Below, piece after piece: positions 43,848 to 52,020 of a DNA stretch of 64,000 bases. This DNA is from Eubacteriaceae bacterium (GTDB lineage Bacteria > Bacillota > Clostridia > Lachnospirales > Lachnospiraceae). Location: positions 199,958 through 263,957 of the forward strand of contig CAJSYQ010000002.1 in NCBI GenBank assembly GCA_910574015.1, written 5' to 3'. The first letter of the stretch is position 1. The number at the start of each line of letters is the position of its first letter. The translations under genes and the position numbers were made by a program. The notes beneath the pieces were generated by a model. It had not been told where the DNA came from. It did not search any database and was given only the letters and a program-made list of their open reading frames with translations.

Positions 43848-45079
43848 AGCTGCACCCCCGATCTCAGACACTTCTCCGTAGAAGCCAAAGGTCTTCCGGT
43901 ACTTTTCAGTGCTCCCAGCACGTGTCCCTGACGCTCCCCCTCTTCTCTGTATACAAACAGGGGAAATAACTGGATCCGCCCCTCCACCACTTCACCCACC
44001 TCACTGATCTCCAGTACCTTCCTGGTTTTGTCCCGCAGACGCCCCAGATGTACCACCAGATCGATTCCCGAAGCAATCTGATGGCGAATTGCCTCCAGTG
44101 GGATATCCAATCCCATCAGCACAAGTGTTTCCAGACGGTTCAGCATATCGGAGGGACTATTGGCATGCCCTGTGGAAAGACTTCCATCATGCCCTGTATT
44201 CATCGCGGTGAGTAGATCAATGGCCGCCGAATCCCGTATTTCGCCTACGATTATTCGATCCGGCCGCATGCGAAGGGCACTTTTTACCAGATCCCGGATA
44301 GTGACCTCGTTTCTGCCCTCCACATTGGCGTTCCTGGCCTCCAGCCGCACCAGATTATCGATGTTCTGTATCTGCAGCTCGGCAGAGTCCTCGATGGTGA
44401 TGACCCGCTCATTGTGGGGAATATAATTGGACAGGATATTAAGAAATGTCGTCTTGCCTGCCCCGGTCCCGCCGGAAATAAAAATATTGTACCGCGCCTC
44501 CACCATCTTGCGCAAAAACTCATCCGCCTCTTCCGTCACCGCCCCCATCCGGATCAGCTTTTTCATGGTCAGGGCTTCTTTCGGAAACTTGCGTATCGTG
44601 ATGACCGGCCCCTCGATAGCGATGGGCGGCACTACTATATTCACCCGGGATCCGTCTGCCAGCCTGGCATCCAGTATCGGACTGGATTCATTGACGATGC
44701 GGTTTCCAGAAGAGGCGATCTGCTGGGCAATATCCTCTAGTCTCCCCTGATGTTCAAAAGTAAGACCTGTCTCGGTGAGCCGGCCGTCTTTTTCAATAAA
44801 GATATGCTCCGGTCCATTTACCATAATCTCCGTTACATCCTCATCCTCCAATATGTCCTGCAGCACATCCATTTTGCGGATAGAATTAAATACAACATGC
44901 CGCAGGGTCCTCTTTTCCTCCAGGCGTATGTACTCCTCCCCGGCCGCCTGTTCAATGTGCTTTCCGATGAGGACGTCCAGCTCCCTGTCGCTGATCTCCA
45001 CCCCCGCCGGAATCTCTCTTATAACCCTCTGACGGATTATTTTCCGCCTCTCATCCAGTGTCTTCCATGATGATATCAT
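43844..45079 (-). CDS. tadA: TadA/CpaF pilus assembly ATPase
   Basis: 411 residues. Walker A is ISGGTGAGKTT, preceded by the Asp-box region VITIEDSAELQIQN. The His box is MNTGHDGSLSTGHANSP, and Walker B includes RPDRIIVGEIRDS. This hexameric ATPase powers Flp pilus extension, and probably retraction, from the cytoplasmic side. Its start overlaps the TadZ-like gene by 29 bases. Confidence 0.93.
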   Translation of the reverse strand: MISSWKTLDERRKIIRQRVIREIPAGVEISDRELDVLIGKHIEQAAGEEYIRLEEKRTLRHVVFNSIRKMDVLQDILEDEDVTEIMVNGPEHIFIEKDGRLTETGLTFEHQGRLEDIAQQIASSGNRIVNESSPILDARLADGSRVNIVVPPIAIEGPVITIRKFPKEALTMKKLIRMGAVTEEADEFLRKMVEARYNIFISGGTGAGKTTFLNILSNYIPHNERVITIEDSAELQIQNIDNLVRLEARNANVEGRNEVTIRDLVKSALRMRPDRIIVGEIRDSAAIDLLTAMNTGHDGSLSTGHANSPSDMLNRLETLVLMGLDIPLEAIRHQIASGIDLVVHLGRLRDKTRKVLEISEVGEVVEGRIQLFPLFVYREEGERQGHVLGALKSTGRPLASTEKCLRSGVQL

Positions 45080-46091
45080 CTCCTTCTCCCCCTCTGCCCA
45101 ACGCCTGTTTTACATATTGCATCTTCCTTCCGTCCTCTGTCAATTCTTCCAGTCTCACATTCCCCCATTCCGATGCAGCCGGCCTGAAATCTTCCGGCTG
45201 CCGTACATAACGTATCCGCTTTAAGAGATCCTCTTTCTTCTCCGTGTGGCAGAATCTGCGGAATACAGCACGCTGTACCCTTCCCATGACTCCCGGCACC
45301 TGCAGGAACAGGATTCTATCCGCCCGTTCCATCAGATCCAGGAAATGTTCGAATACCTGCCCCATCTCAACAATAATGCTGTCATATCCGCACTCCTTCT
45401 GGAGCCTTTCCAGAAAGCGTTTCCAGTCCTCCGGCCGGCAGTCAAGAAGATCCTTGAAGTGTGCAAATGGCGGAAGCATCTCCGCCCGGCCAAAGGGGAG
45501 GCTGAACTCCCCCGCCCGCTCTGCAAAATCCTCCTGCTCCAGCATAAACATAAGATCCCCCATACCCCCGGATAATGGAACCTCCGCCTCCGGTTCTGCC
45601 ACGGAATAAACCGGAAACCCCGAAAGCTGCAGATACAGGCACCGTCCTCCCTGTGCCATATACTGTGAAAGAATAACAGAAAATTCTGTCGCATCCGCCG
45701 CATTGGGAGAAAACACCACAAATATTTTTTCCTGTCCGGAAATCTCCTCCCGCCGGCTGCCAGCCGGCTCCTTTTTTTCTTCCAGTCTGCACTGCCAGAG
45801 GATCTCCTGATAGATTTTCTCCGCTTTCTGAAATTGAAAAATCTTTCCCTTTGTCCGATCCTGTACGTTTGATAAATTGATCACCTTTCGTTTCTCATCC
45901 CCGTGTACCGTGGGATCATCCGTCAGGATCACCAGTCCGCCTGTCCCCATTCCGATCCGGAATTCCATCCCGTTTCCTGATGTAACAAGTTCGGGATGCA
46001 GTCCCGGGTTTTTCTTCTGAACCAGAAAACGGAGGAGACGTTTCCCATACTCCACATCCTTTAGATAGAGCAGCAGAGTCACATCTTCCAT
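45051..46091 (-). CDS. TadZ/CpaE-like localisation protein with a lost P-loop
   Basis: 346 residues. The N-terminal ~100 resemble the receiver-like domain of TadZ/CpaE (VTLLLYLKDVEYGKRLLRFL). The rest has the MinD/ParA fold order: IFVVFSPNAADATEFSVIL at the P-loop position, YDSIIVEMGQVFEHFLDLM after it, and ADRILFLQVPG. The P-loop lacks the G-K-T/S residues, so ATP binding is unlikely in the usual way. TadZ proteins place the pilus machine in the cell. The assignment rests on position and fold order. Confidence 0.75.
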   Translation of the reverse strand: MEDVTLLLYLKDVEYGKRLLRFLVQKKNPGLHPELVTSGNGMEFRIGMGTGGLVILTDDPTVHGDEKRKVINLSNVQDRTKGKIFQFQKAEKIYQEILWQCRLEEKKEPAGSRREEISGQEKIFVVFSPNAADATEFSVILSQYMAQGGRCLYLQLSGFPVYSVAEPEAEVPLSGGMGDLMFMLEQEDFAERAGEFSLPFGRAEMLPPFAHFKDLLDCRPEDWKRFLERLQKECGYDSIIVEMGQVFEHFLDLMERADRILFLQVPGVMGRVQRAVFRRFCHTEKKEDLLKRIRYVRQPEDFRPAASEWGNVRLEELTEDGRKMQYVKQALGRGGEGDDIIMEDTG

Positions 46092-46105
46092 GTGTACACC
46101 CCCCT

Positions 46106-46618
46106 CTAAAAGGCGCAGAAAAGTGCTGCTAAAGAGATCGCCACCACAAAAGGTATGATCCCGTCGTCACCTTCCTGGTCTCTGTCATAATATTTTGTCC
46201 TACACTTTCCCTGCATACAGCAGGATACATAATTGAATAAATGCCGAAAACGGCTTCTGAAATTATTTCGGAGAATCATTTTGCCGATTGCCATCGCAGC
46301 CCCAAGAACAAGGGATACTGCCATGATTGAAAAAAGCAGACGCAATCCGACAAAACTTCCGACTACTGAGTACATCTTGCTATCGGATGCTCCGATCATG
46401 CGGTACCGATAAAAGATAAAACATAGAATAAAGGGAACGAGCATTCCCAAAAACCAGGGGAGGATTCCACCGAACCCCTGCAGACTGATGTGCCTGAACA
46501 GGCTGAACAAAACAGCTGGTACAATAAGAGAATTTGGTACTCTGTACCAGGTGATATCACACAGTGAGGCGGTCACGAGGATGAGAAACAGTGCTTCCCT
46601 TTCCGGGATAAGCCTCAC
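46106..46618 (-). CDS. A24 prepilin peptidase-like membrane protein, second of two
   Basis: About 170 residues, mostly membrane. Aspartates in SLCDITWYRVPNSLI and GASDSKMYSVVG match the two catalytic sites of the A24 family. The C-terminal third holds a basic, cysteine-containing loop (RHLFNYVSCCMQGKC), then a helix. The start is uncertain: GTG 46618 gives MRLIPEREALF, while ATG 46645 would lie inside the predicted -10 box. It heads the Tad operon. Two peptidases may divide the work between the Flp pilin and the TadE-like proteins. Confidence 0.78.
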   Translation of the reverse strand: MRLIPEREALFLILVTASLCDITWYRVPNSLIVPAVLFSLFRHISLQGFGGILPWFLGMLVPFILCFIFYRYRMIGASDSKMYSVVGSFVGLRLLFSIMAVSLVLGAAMAIGKMILRNNFRSRFRHLFNYVSCCMQGKCRTKYYDRDQEGDDGIIPFVVAISLAALFCAF

Positions 46619-46641
46619 CTCCCAGTTGTGATGTGAGTAAC

Positions 46642-46670
46642 ACATTACCACAGAGATTTCTGCTTGTCAA
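46642..46670 (-). promoter_or_regulatory. promoter of the Tad pilus operon
   Basis: On the minus strand TTGACA (46665-46670), a 17-base spacer and TAATGT (46642-46647). No other convincing promoter was seen ahead of the eleven tightly packed genes that follow. Confidence 0.6.
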
Positions 46671-46775
46671 TACCTTTTTTTACGGATTCATATTTCCATT
46701 TTTTGCATAAAATAGTAAATAAAGGTCAACAATACTTTAGTATTCGTTGTACTAACATGCCAAAGGAGGGTTCTT

Positions 46776-46985
46776 ATGGGACTGCGAAAAAAAAGTCCCG
46801 TGTCTGCTGCACGGGAAAATCTGATAAAAGAAATAGAAGATTTAAAACAGGCTCTGGAAACGGCGAACTCTAATTTTGAAAACGTCTGTGACCCGGATCT
46901 GATTGATAGTTACATCTACGAGATGAATGCCATCTCCGTCCGTTACCGTTATCTCCTGAAACAGATGCGCAAGCTAGAAGTGTAA
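46776..46985 (+). CDS. DUF2508 (YaaL-like) small protein
   Basis: 69 residues, almost all helical (ENLIKEIEDLKQALETANSN, then a C-terminal YRYLLKQMRKLEV). It resembles the DUF2508/YaaL family of Firmicutes, of unknown role. AAAGGAGGG lies upstream of the ATG. A dyad (AATACT, two bases, AGTATT at 46731-46744) in the upstream spacer could be an operator. It is divergent from the Tad operon. Confidence 0.8.
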   Translation: MGLRKKSPVSAARENLIKEIEDLKQALETANSNFENVCDPDLIDSYIYEMNAISVRYRYLLKQMRKLEV

Positions 46986-47025
46986 GCGTACAGCGCCACC
47001 CGATAAATTGTGTGGCGCGCTACGC
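46986..47025. terminator. possible terminator between convergent genes
   Basis: GCGTA-x2-GCGCCAC pairs with GTGGCGC-x2-TACGC around a 12-base loop, between the DUF2508 stop and the fliS stop. There is no T run, so it is a weak candidate. Confidence 0.4.
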
Positions 47026-47046
47026 CAAATAATCTGCCGTTCTATC

Positions 47047-47526
47047 TCAAGCTTCAAAACCCCGATTATAATTTACTCCCACGGCAACGGTCTCATTCAG
47101 ACTGTCACGTCCGTATGTCAGCCCTGCATAAATCTGCTGTGTATTTTCCATAACGGGACCCGAATCGTCCTGTTCCGCCACCCCGCGGAATGCTGGAAGA
47201 AGTCCTTTCAATACAGCTGAGGCATGATCCAGTCTGGCAGTATCCCGCAGTGCAATGCCCTGGCAGAGTTCACGGTACACATAAATATACAGCTGCCGCA
47301 GATAATGGGATATCTCATAATTGAGATCCAGACTGTGCAGCAGCTCATCCACCATCCCCCTGGCGCGGTCAATTTCTTTCCGCGCCGCCATTATGTCATT
47401 TTTCTCAAGACAGGACTTTCCCTCTTCTATGCTGGCAAGCGCCGCCTCATAAATGACGACTACCAGCTCGCTGCGGTTCGCCTGGGTGACACGCGCCGCA
47501 AATTCCTGTAATCTCTCTTTCTCCAT
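47047..47526 (-). CDS. fliS: FliS flagellar export chaperone
   Basis: 159 residues. FliS binds the C-terminal helices of flagellin in the cytoplasm and delivers it to the export gate. ELVVVIYEAALASIEEGK is the typical first helix pair, and AARKEIDRARGMVDELLHSLDLNYEISHYL is covered by the family profile in two parts. AAGGTGA precedes the ATG. It follows the flagellin gene by 15 bases. The C-terminal ~45 residues beyond the core are longer than in typical FliS. Confidence 0.9.
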   Translation of the reverse strand: MEKERLQEFAARVTQANRSELVVVIYEAALASIEEGKSCLEKNDIMAARKEIDRARGMVDELLHSLDLNYEISHYLRQLYIYVYRELCQGIALRDTARLDHASAVLKGLLPAFRGVAEQDDSGPVMENTQQIYAGLTYGRDSLNETVAVGVNYNRGFEA

Positions 47527-47541
47527 CCATTGTCACCTTAT

Positions 47542-48966
47542 TTAACCCTGCAGCAGCTGCAGGATCGTCTGCGGCTGATTATTTGCCTGAGCCAGCATGG
47601 AAGTACCAGCCTGCACCAGAACACTGTATTCCGTATATTTCGTCATCTCTTCAGACATATCCACGTCCTCAATACGCGAGCATGCCTCCGTAAGATTCTC
47701 TGTCACTGTCCCCAGATTGCTTACGGCCGAATCCAGTCGGTTCTGGTATGCACCAAGCTTGGCGCGAACCCCGGAAACCTGAGTAATGGCATCATTATAG
47801 GAACGAATGGAAGCCGTAGCCCCCTCTTTGCTGCAAACATTGCAGTATTCTACATGAAGCGCCTTTGTAGTAACCGGAGGAACTGAGATATCTATGGTCT
47901 GGCCCTCATTGGCACCAATCTGGATCGCCACATATCCCGCATCCAGCATTGTCACTCCAGCTGCTTTTCCAGCCTCTGCATTAGAAACATCAAAGATCAT
48001 CTGGAAACCGTTCCGGTCAGAAACCTCCACACGGCCTCCGTCAATAAATACAGTGGCTGTATTGCTGAAACCGGATGTGAAATCCAGTGTCACTTCCGCG
48101 TCCTTGCCTGCCACAGCAGCGGCACCGTCGACTCCCAGCTTGGCTGCCAGCCCAGCATTATCGGTAGTCAGGCTGATATTGTATGCGGCGCCCGACAGCT
48201 TGGATACAAATGAAAGGCCGGTTGCCGCGGCAAGATCGCATTCCGCCCCCCCGTTTACAGGGACACAGTCAATGTTCATCATCTCAGCATAATCACGAAT
48301 CTTGGCATACACCTCACCATAGGTCTCACCCTCTTCTATCTTGATCATCTCACCATTCAGCTGGATCGTCCCGGCATCCTCTTTCTTCACCGTCTCGGAT
48401 GGCGTGGCAAATCCCAGTGTGCCTGTCGTCAGCTCAGCACAGCTCGGCTCCGCATCTACAGAAAACTTGTAGGTCGTGAGTTTGACATCGTCTGTGGCAG
48501 AAATCAGCTTAACTCCAACATTGTCGGAGGAAGATTGTCTGCAGCAAGAACCGTCCAGCAGATTCATTCTATTGTATTCTGTCTGCTCTGCGATACGGTC
48601 AATTTCACTCCGCAGGGAGTCTATTTCATCCTGGCATGCCTGACGGTCTTCGATGGTGGTAGTACCTGTATTGGCCGCCTGCACTGATAATTCCCGGCAT
48701 CTCTGGAGAATGGATTCGATTTCTGCCAACGCCCCCTCTGCCGTCTGGATAAATGAAATCCCGTCGGAACCATTCTGACTGGCACGCTTCAGCCCCCTGA
48801 TCTGCGCCTGCATCTTTTTTGAAATGGCCATTCCTGCCGCATCGTCCGCCGCCTTGGTAATGCGGTAGCCGGAGGACAGCTTTCTCGTACTGTCCGTCAG
48901 TTTCTTCTGTACTGCATTCAGGTTAAAATTAGCGCGCATTGCGGCTATATTGGTATTGATCTTCAT
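47542..48966 (-). CDS. fliC: flagellin with ten cysteines
   Basis: 474 residues. The N-terminal D0/D1 begins MKINTNIAAMRANFNLN and includes LSSGYRITKAADDAAGMAIS. The C-terminal D1/D0 has RIEDVDMSEEMTKY and ends QANNQPQTILQLLQG. The middle ~230 residues are the variable D2/D3 part. Ten cysteines (RCREL, QACQDE, GSCCRQ, PSCAE, IDCVP, AECDL, YCNVC, EACSR) are unusual, since flagellins are normally cysteine-poor. Its ATG overlaps the stop of the FliK-like gene by four bases, with AAGGAAG upstream. Flagellin genes are usually monocistronic, so this coupling is odd. Confidence 0.93.
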   Translation of the reverse strand: MKINTNIAAMRANFNLNAVQKKLTDSTRKLSSGYRITKAADDAAGMAISKKMQAQIRGLKRASQNGSDGISFIQTAEGALAEIESILQRCRELSVQAANTGTTTIEDRQACQDEIDSLRSEIDRIAEQTEYNRMNLLDGSCCRQSSSDNVGVKLISATDDVKLTTYKFSVDAEPSCAELTTGTLGFATPSETVKKEDAGTIQLNGEMIKIEEGETYGEVYAKIRDYAEMMNIDCVPVNGGAECDLAAATGLSFVSKLSGAAYNISLTTDNAGLAAKLGVDGAAAVAGKDAEVTLDFTSGFSNTATVFIDGGRVEVSDRNGFQMIFDVSNAEAGKAAGVTMLDAGYVAIQIGANEGQTIDISVPPVTTKALHVEYCNVCSKEGATASIRSYNDAITQVSGVRAKLGAYQNRLDSAVSNLGTVTENLTEACSRIEDVDMSEEMTKYTEYSVLVQAGTSMLAQANNQPQTILQLLQG

Positions 48967-51908
48967 ACTTCATCTTCCTTTCTGGTCGCATCTACATTGA
49001 TTAAAAAGCATCTCGCTATCTGGTACAAATCTCTATTTTTTGCACCTGTTTCTCTATCGGCATGAATATCATGCGCCTTATGAAGAGAACGCCTGCTGCC
49101 TCTCACCAGGCTCTCACTATCCATAGTAAATCCGCTCTCTTCCAAATCCTTTTCAAAACCAGCCAGCAATTCCTGGCACAACTCCATGTTTTCCTGTTGC
49201 TCCACAGTGACAAACCCTCGGACATGGACACCGCTCACACGAAACGTCGCCTGAACCTTTCCAAATTGTTCCGAGTCCATGGAAATCTCCACGGTACCCT
49301 TTCTGCCGTCCCCATTCCGAATCGTCACATGACAGGCAGTCACACCCCTCTCCGTCACGACGGGAACCTCATATGTCTGACAGCTTCGCAGATTCTGGTA
49401 GAAAGAAATACCGCCTGCCATCTTTGCCATGGAAAGGGCATCACTGTATGTTATATCGTCATTTTTCTTCATTTCCGAAAGGTCGTTTTCATGAGCCTGA
49501 TCTATCTGTCCATAAATTTCCTCCAGTTCGTCGGGATTGCCAAATGCCTGGCACACCGCATCACTCTCTGACCGTTTCCACAGCTTGGCATAATCCCGGA
49601 GCCCGCCCGCCATATATTCCATGGCCATCATGCGGTTCGCCGCGCTGTCCGGCATGGAAAGGGCATCCAAAAATGCCCGGATCTGCCCTTCGGAATCCTC
49701 CATTGCCAATCTCATGCGTTCTGCTATTTCCTCAAAATACGGCTCCATCTCCGAACCGGTCTCACCCTCCGCCCTGCATATCTCCAGGAGTTCTTCCAGC
49801 GGCATTTCCATAATATCACTGACATTTTCCCGCAGCGCCTTTGGCGAAAGATTCTTCTGCAGCTTTCCGACTACAGAACTGCCGTATGCCGCACGGATCT
49901 GCTCATCGATGGTCATACCTGTCCGGACGGTATCCTCCAGTCCCCCAAACTCATCATCGATGGAAAGATCCAAGCCCTCTGCTTTCCGGGTACGGGTGGC
50001 GGACAGGAGGGAAGACAAGGAAAGCTCCCTTCCCTCCTTTATGACTTTGCCGATGGCAGCGCCGTCACTTTTCTCTATTTTATCAAGAAGGCGGTATACA
50101 CCGATCATGCTGTTCCGCTCATCCTCCGTCAGATTCCCCTGATGATCCATCTTCCAGAGAAAACGCCGGAATGAAATATCCTCATCCACAATATTCTCAC
50201 GAATCTCACTCACCGCAGAATCCAGCTCCTCCAGGGATATATCCAATGGATTTATATTCTTTCGGATAAGCTCCGCCACAACAGGCGGCTTTAAATCCTT
50301 CATCAAGGTCGTTACCCGGTCATCATACTCCTTCATACGGTGAATATTATCATTTGTCAGCGGCATCTGATTATAGGCCAGGATACGCACCGCCCTCTGG
50401 TTCATACCCGTGGTCTCCATGCCCAGATCCTCTAATATTTCATTGATATTACCGAATGCCTTATTCAGGGAATCTCCCAGATCACGACGAACCTCCGTAC
50501 CTACCGCCTCATAGGTCTGCTCCATCCTGGCAAACTGATCTTTCTGCTCGGATGCCCTCTCCGACAGACCCGCCAGAGTGAGATTCCCTCCCGTCGCCAT
50601 AGCGGTACCCAGCAGGCCCGCCGGTGCAGTCAGCACATTCTTTGCGGCCTGGATGGTGTCCGCCATCCGCTCCGCATTTTCCCCTGTAAGTGGAAGTCCG
50701 GTCTCTGCCAGCAGGGATTCCTTCGCCTGCTGCTCCTGGGCCCTTAATTCCTCAACAATCTTTTCCAGATTTGATATATCCAGATTAATCCCTCTGGCAG
50801 ACATAGACCGTGCCGCCTCAATCGTCATTGACAGACGAATCTCCTCCAGCTGCCTTTTGGCGCTGATAAAATCCGCTTCCGTTGTATATACCCGCCGCAA
50901 AGCGCCATCTTGCGTTTCTGTCAGCTGGCGGATAGCGTGTGACGCCTCCTCAGAAGATAATTTTGTGAGATCCGCCCTTTCTGCCGGTACACCGTCCAAT
51001 AGATTATCAACAATACGTCCCAGCAGGGTCTCGTCATCCAGCTCCTGCAGCTCCTCCAGCTGTCCACAGAGTCTTATATTTTCCACCGTCACAGGAAGTT
51101 CATTACGATACAGCCATTCGGCGGTTTTCATAGACTCTTCCGTAACTGCCAGACCACCCTCCGCCAGAATGTCCTCCACCTGACTTTTTACCAGTTCAAA
51201 TCCCTGTTCCTCCACCGGCTCGCTGCCCCGGAAATTCTGCCGTCCGGCGCTGCTTCCATAGACGCTGCCGCTTATATTTTCCGGTGTAATATCCAGCCGG
51301 CCACGTACAAAAAACTCCATCGAAGCCGGGGAGAACTGATGTCTCTGTGCTGTCAGGCTGACAGCATGAGTGAGCCTCTCAGCATGATCCGATGTAAGCG
51401 GCAGCCCGCTCTCCTGCAGCTGTTTCAGGATCGAATCAGACACGCCGGTCTCCACCGCTGACTGGACAGCAGCTTCTTCCCTCGCCTTCTCCTCTTCTCT
51501 CTCCTGCTCCACCTGCTCACTGACTGCCTGCCTTTTTTCGGAACGCTGTTCCTTTACACGGCTGACTGCTCTCTCCAGCTGGGATGAAGTATAATCTTCC
51601 AATGGGGTCTCTTCATCGGACAGCGCCTTTGCATCCTCTCCTGTCATACAACGGCTGATAAAATCAGCCGGAGAGATGCCGCTGTTCTCTGCCAACTCCA
51701 CTGTACTGTTTTTATGTATCTGCTTTGCCTGTGCTTCTGTATACACAGTGCTGTTTTCCGTCCTTCCCGGTACTGCACAATCCATTGTAATATCCAAAAT
51801 GTCATTGGAAACTCTGCCATCCCTGGCATTCTGTACGGGCACTCCCGTTTCCTGAACCTGGTCTGTGCCTCTCAAGGCAGGGGAAATTTTATTGTTCTGG
51901 ATCACCAT
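48963..51908 (-). CDS. large FliK-like / DUF6240-type flagellar protein
   Basis: 981 residues from ATG 51908 (further in-frame starts extend to 51968). The middle part contains repeated units of the pattern L/M-P-L/V-T-x2-N/H-I/A-x-R/L (SGLPLTSDHAERL, NELPVTVENIRL, TGLPLTGENAERM, NQMPLTNDNIHRM). A highly charged stretch lies near residues 125-165. Near the C-terminus VEISMDSEQFGKVQATFRV and the following VTVEQQENMELCQELLAGF match the FliK hook-length C-terminal (Flg_hook) pattern. I infer a hook-length or export-switch role. Lachnospiraceae proteins named DUF6240 look similar. It is the first gene after the sigma-28-like promoter. Confidence 0.75.
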   Translation of the reverse strand: MVIQNNKISPALRGTDQVQETGVPVQNARDGRVSNDILDITMDCAVPGRTENSTVYTEAQAKQIHKNSTVELAENSGISPADFISRCMTGEDAKALSDEETPLEDYTSSQLERAVSRVKEQRSEKRQAVSEQVEQEREEEKAREEAAVQSAVETGVSDSILKQLQESGLPLTSDHAERLTHAVSLTAQRHQFSPASMEFFVRGRLDITPENISGSVYGSSAGRQNFRGSEPVEEQGFELVKSQVEDILAEGGLAVTEESMKTAEWLYRNELPVTVENIRLCGQLEELQELDDETLLGRIVDNLLDGVPAERADLTKLSSEEASHAIRQLTETQDGALRRVYTTEADFISAKRQLEEIRLSMTIEAARSMSARGINLDISNLEKIVEELRAQEQQAKESLLAETGLPLTGENAERMADTIQAAKNVLTAPAGLLGTAMATGGNLTLAGLSERASEQKDQFARMEQTYEAVGTEVRRDLGDSLNKAFGNINEILEDLGMETTGMNQRAVRILAYNQMPLTNDNIHRMKEYDDRVTTLMKDLKPPVVAELIRKNINPLDISLEELDSAVSEIRENIVDEDISFRRFLWKMDHQGNLTEDERNSMIGVYRLLDKIEKSDGAAIGKVIKEGRELSLSSLLSATRTRKAEGLDLSIDDEFGGLEDTVRTGMTIDEQIRAAYGSSVVGKLQKNLSPKALRENVSDIMEMPLEELLEICRAEGETGSEMEPYFEEIAERMRLAMEDSEGQIRAFLDALSMPDSAANRMMAMEYMAGGLRDYAKLWKRSESDAVCQAFGNPDELEEIYGQIDQAHENDLSEMKKNDDITYSDALSMAKMAGGISFYQNLRSCQTYEVPVVTERGVTACHVTIRNGDGRKGTVEISMDSEQFGKVQATFRVSGVHVRGFVTVEQQENMELCQELLAGFEKDLEESGFTMDSESLVRGSRRSLHKAHDIHADRETGAKNRDLYQIARCFLINVDATRKEDEV

Positions 51909-51988
51909 AGCTTTCACTCTCACTTTCCCGCCCCGGCGGCACTGGCAAAAGGATCCCCGCAGCACCACCGGACTGTCTCTATTACTTT

Positions 51989-52016
51989 ATTTCGACCAGA
52001 AAGTGAAAAATCTTTA
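51989..52016 (-). promoter_or_regulatory. sigma-28 (SigD/FliA)-like promoter of the flagellin operon
   Basis: On the minus strand TAAA (52013-52016, within TAAAGATT), a 16-base spacer and GTCGAAAT (51989-51996). The Bacillus-type consensus is TAAA, 14-16 bases, GCCGATAT; six of eight -10 positions match. It lies just ahead of the FliK-like, flagellin and FliS genes. Confidence 0.6.
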
Positions 52017-52020
52017 GTTC

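Noticed and set aside
46664-46873. A 69-codon open frame on the + strand
   Set aside because: Out-of-frame overlap with the DUF2508 gene, which has a good ribosome site and a recognisable family.
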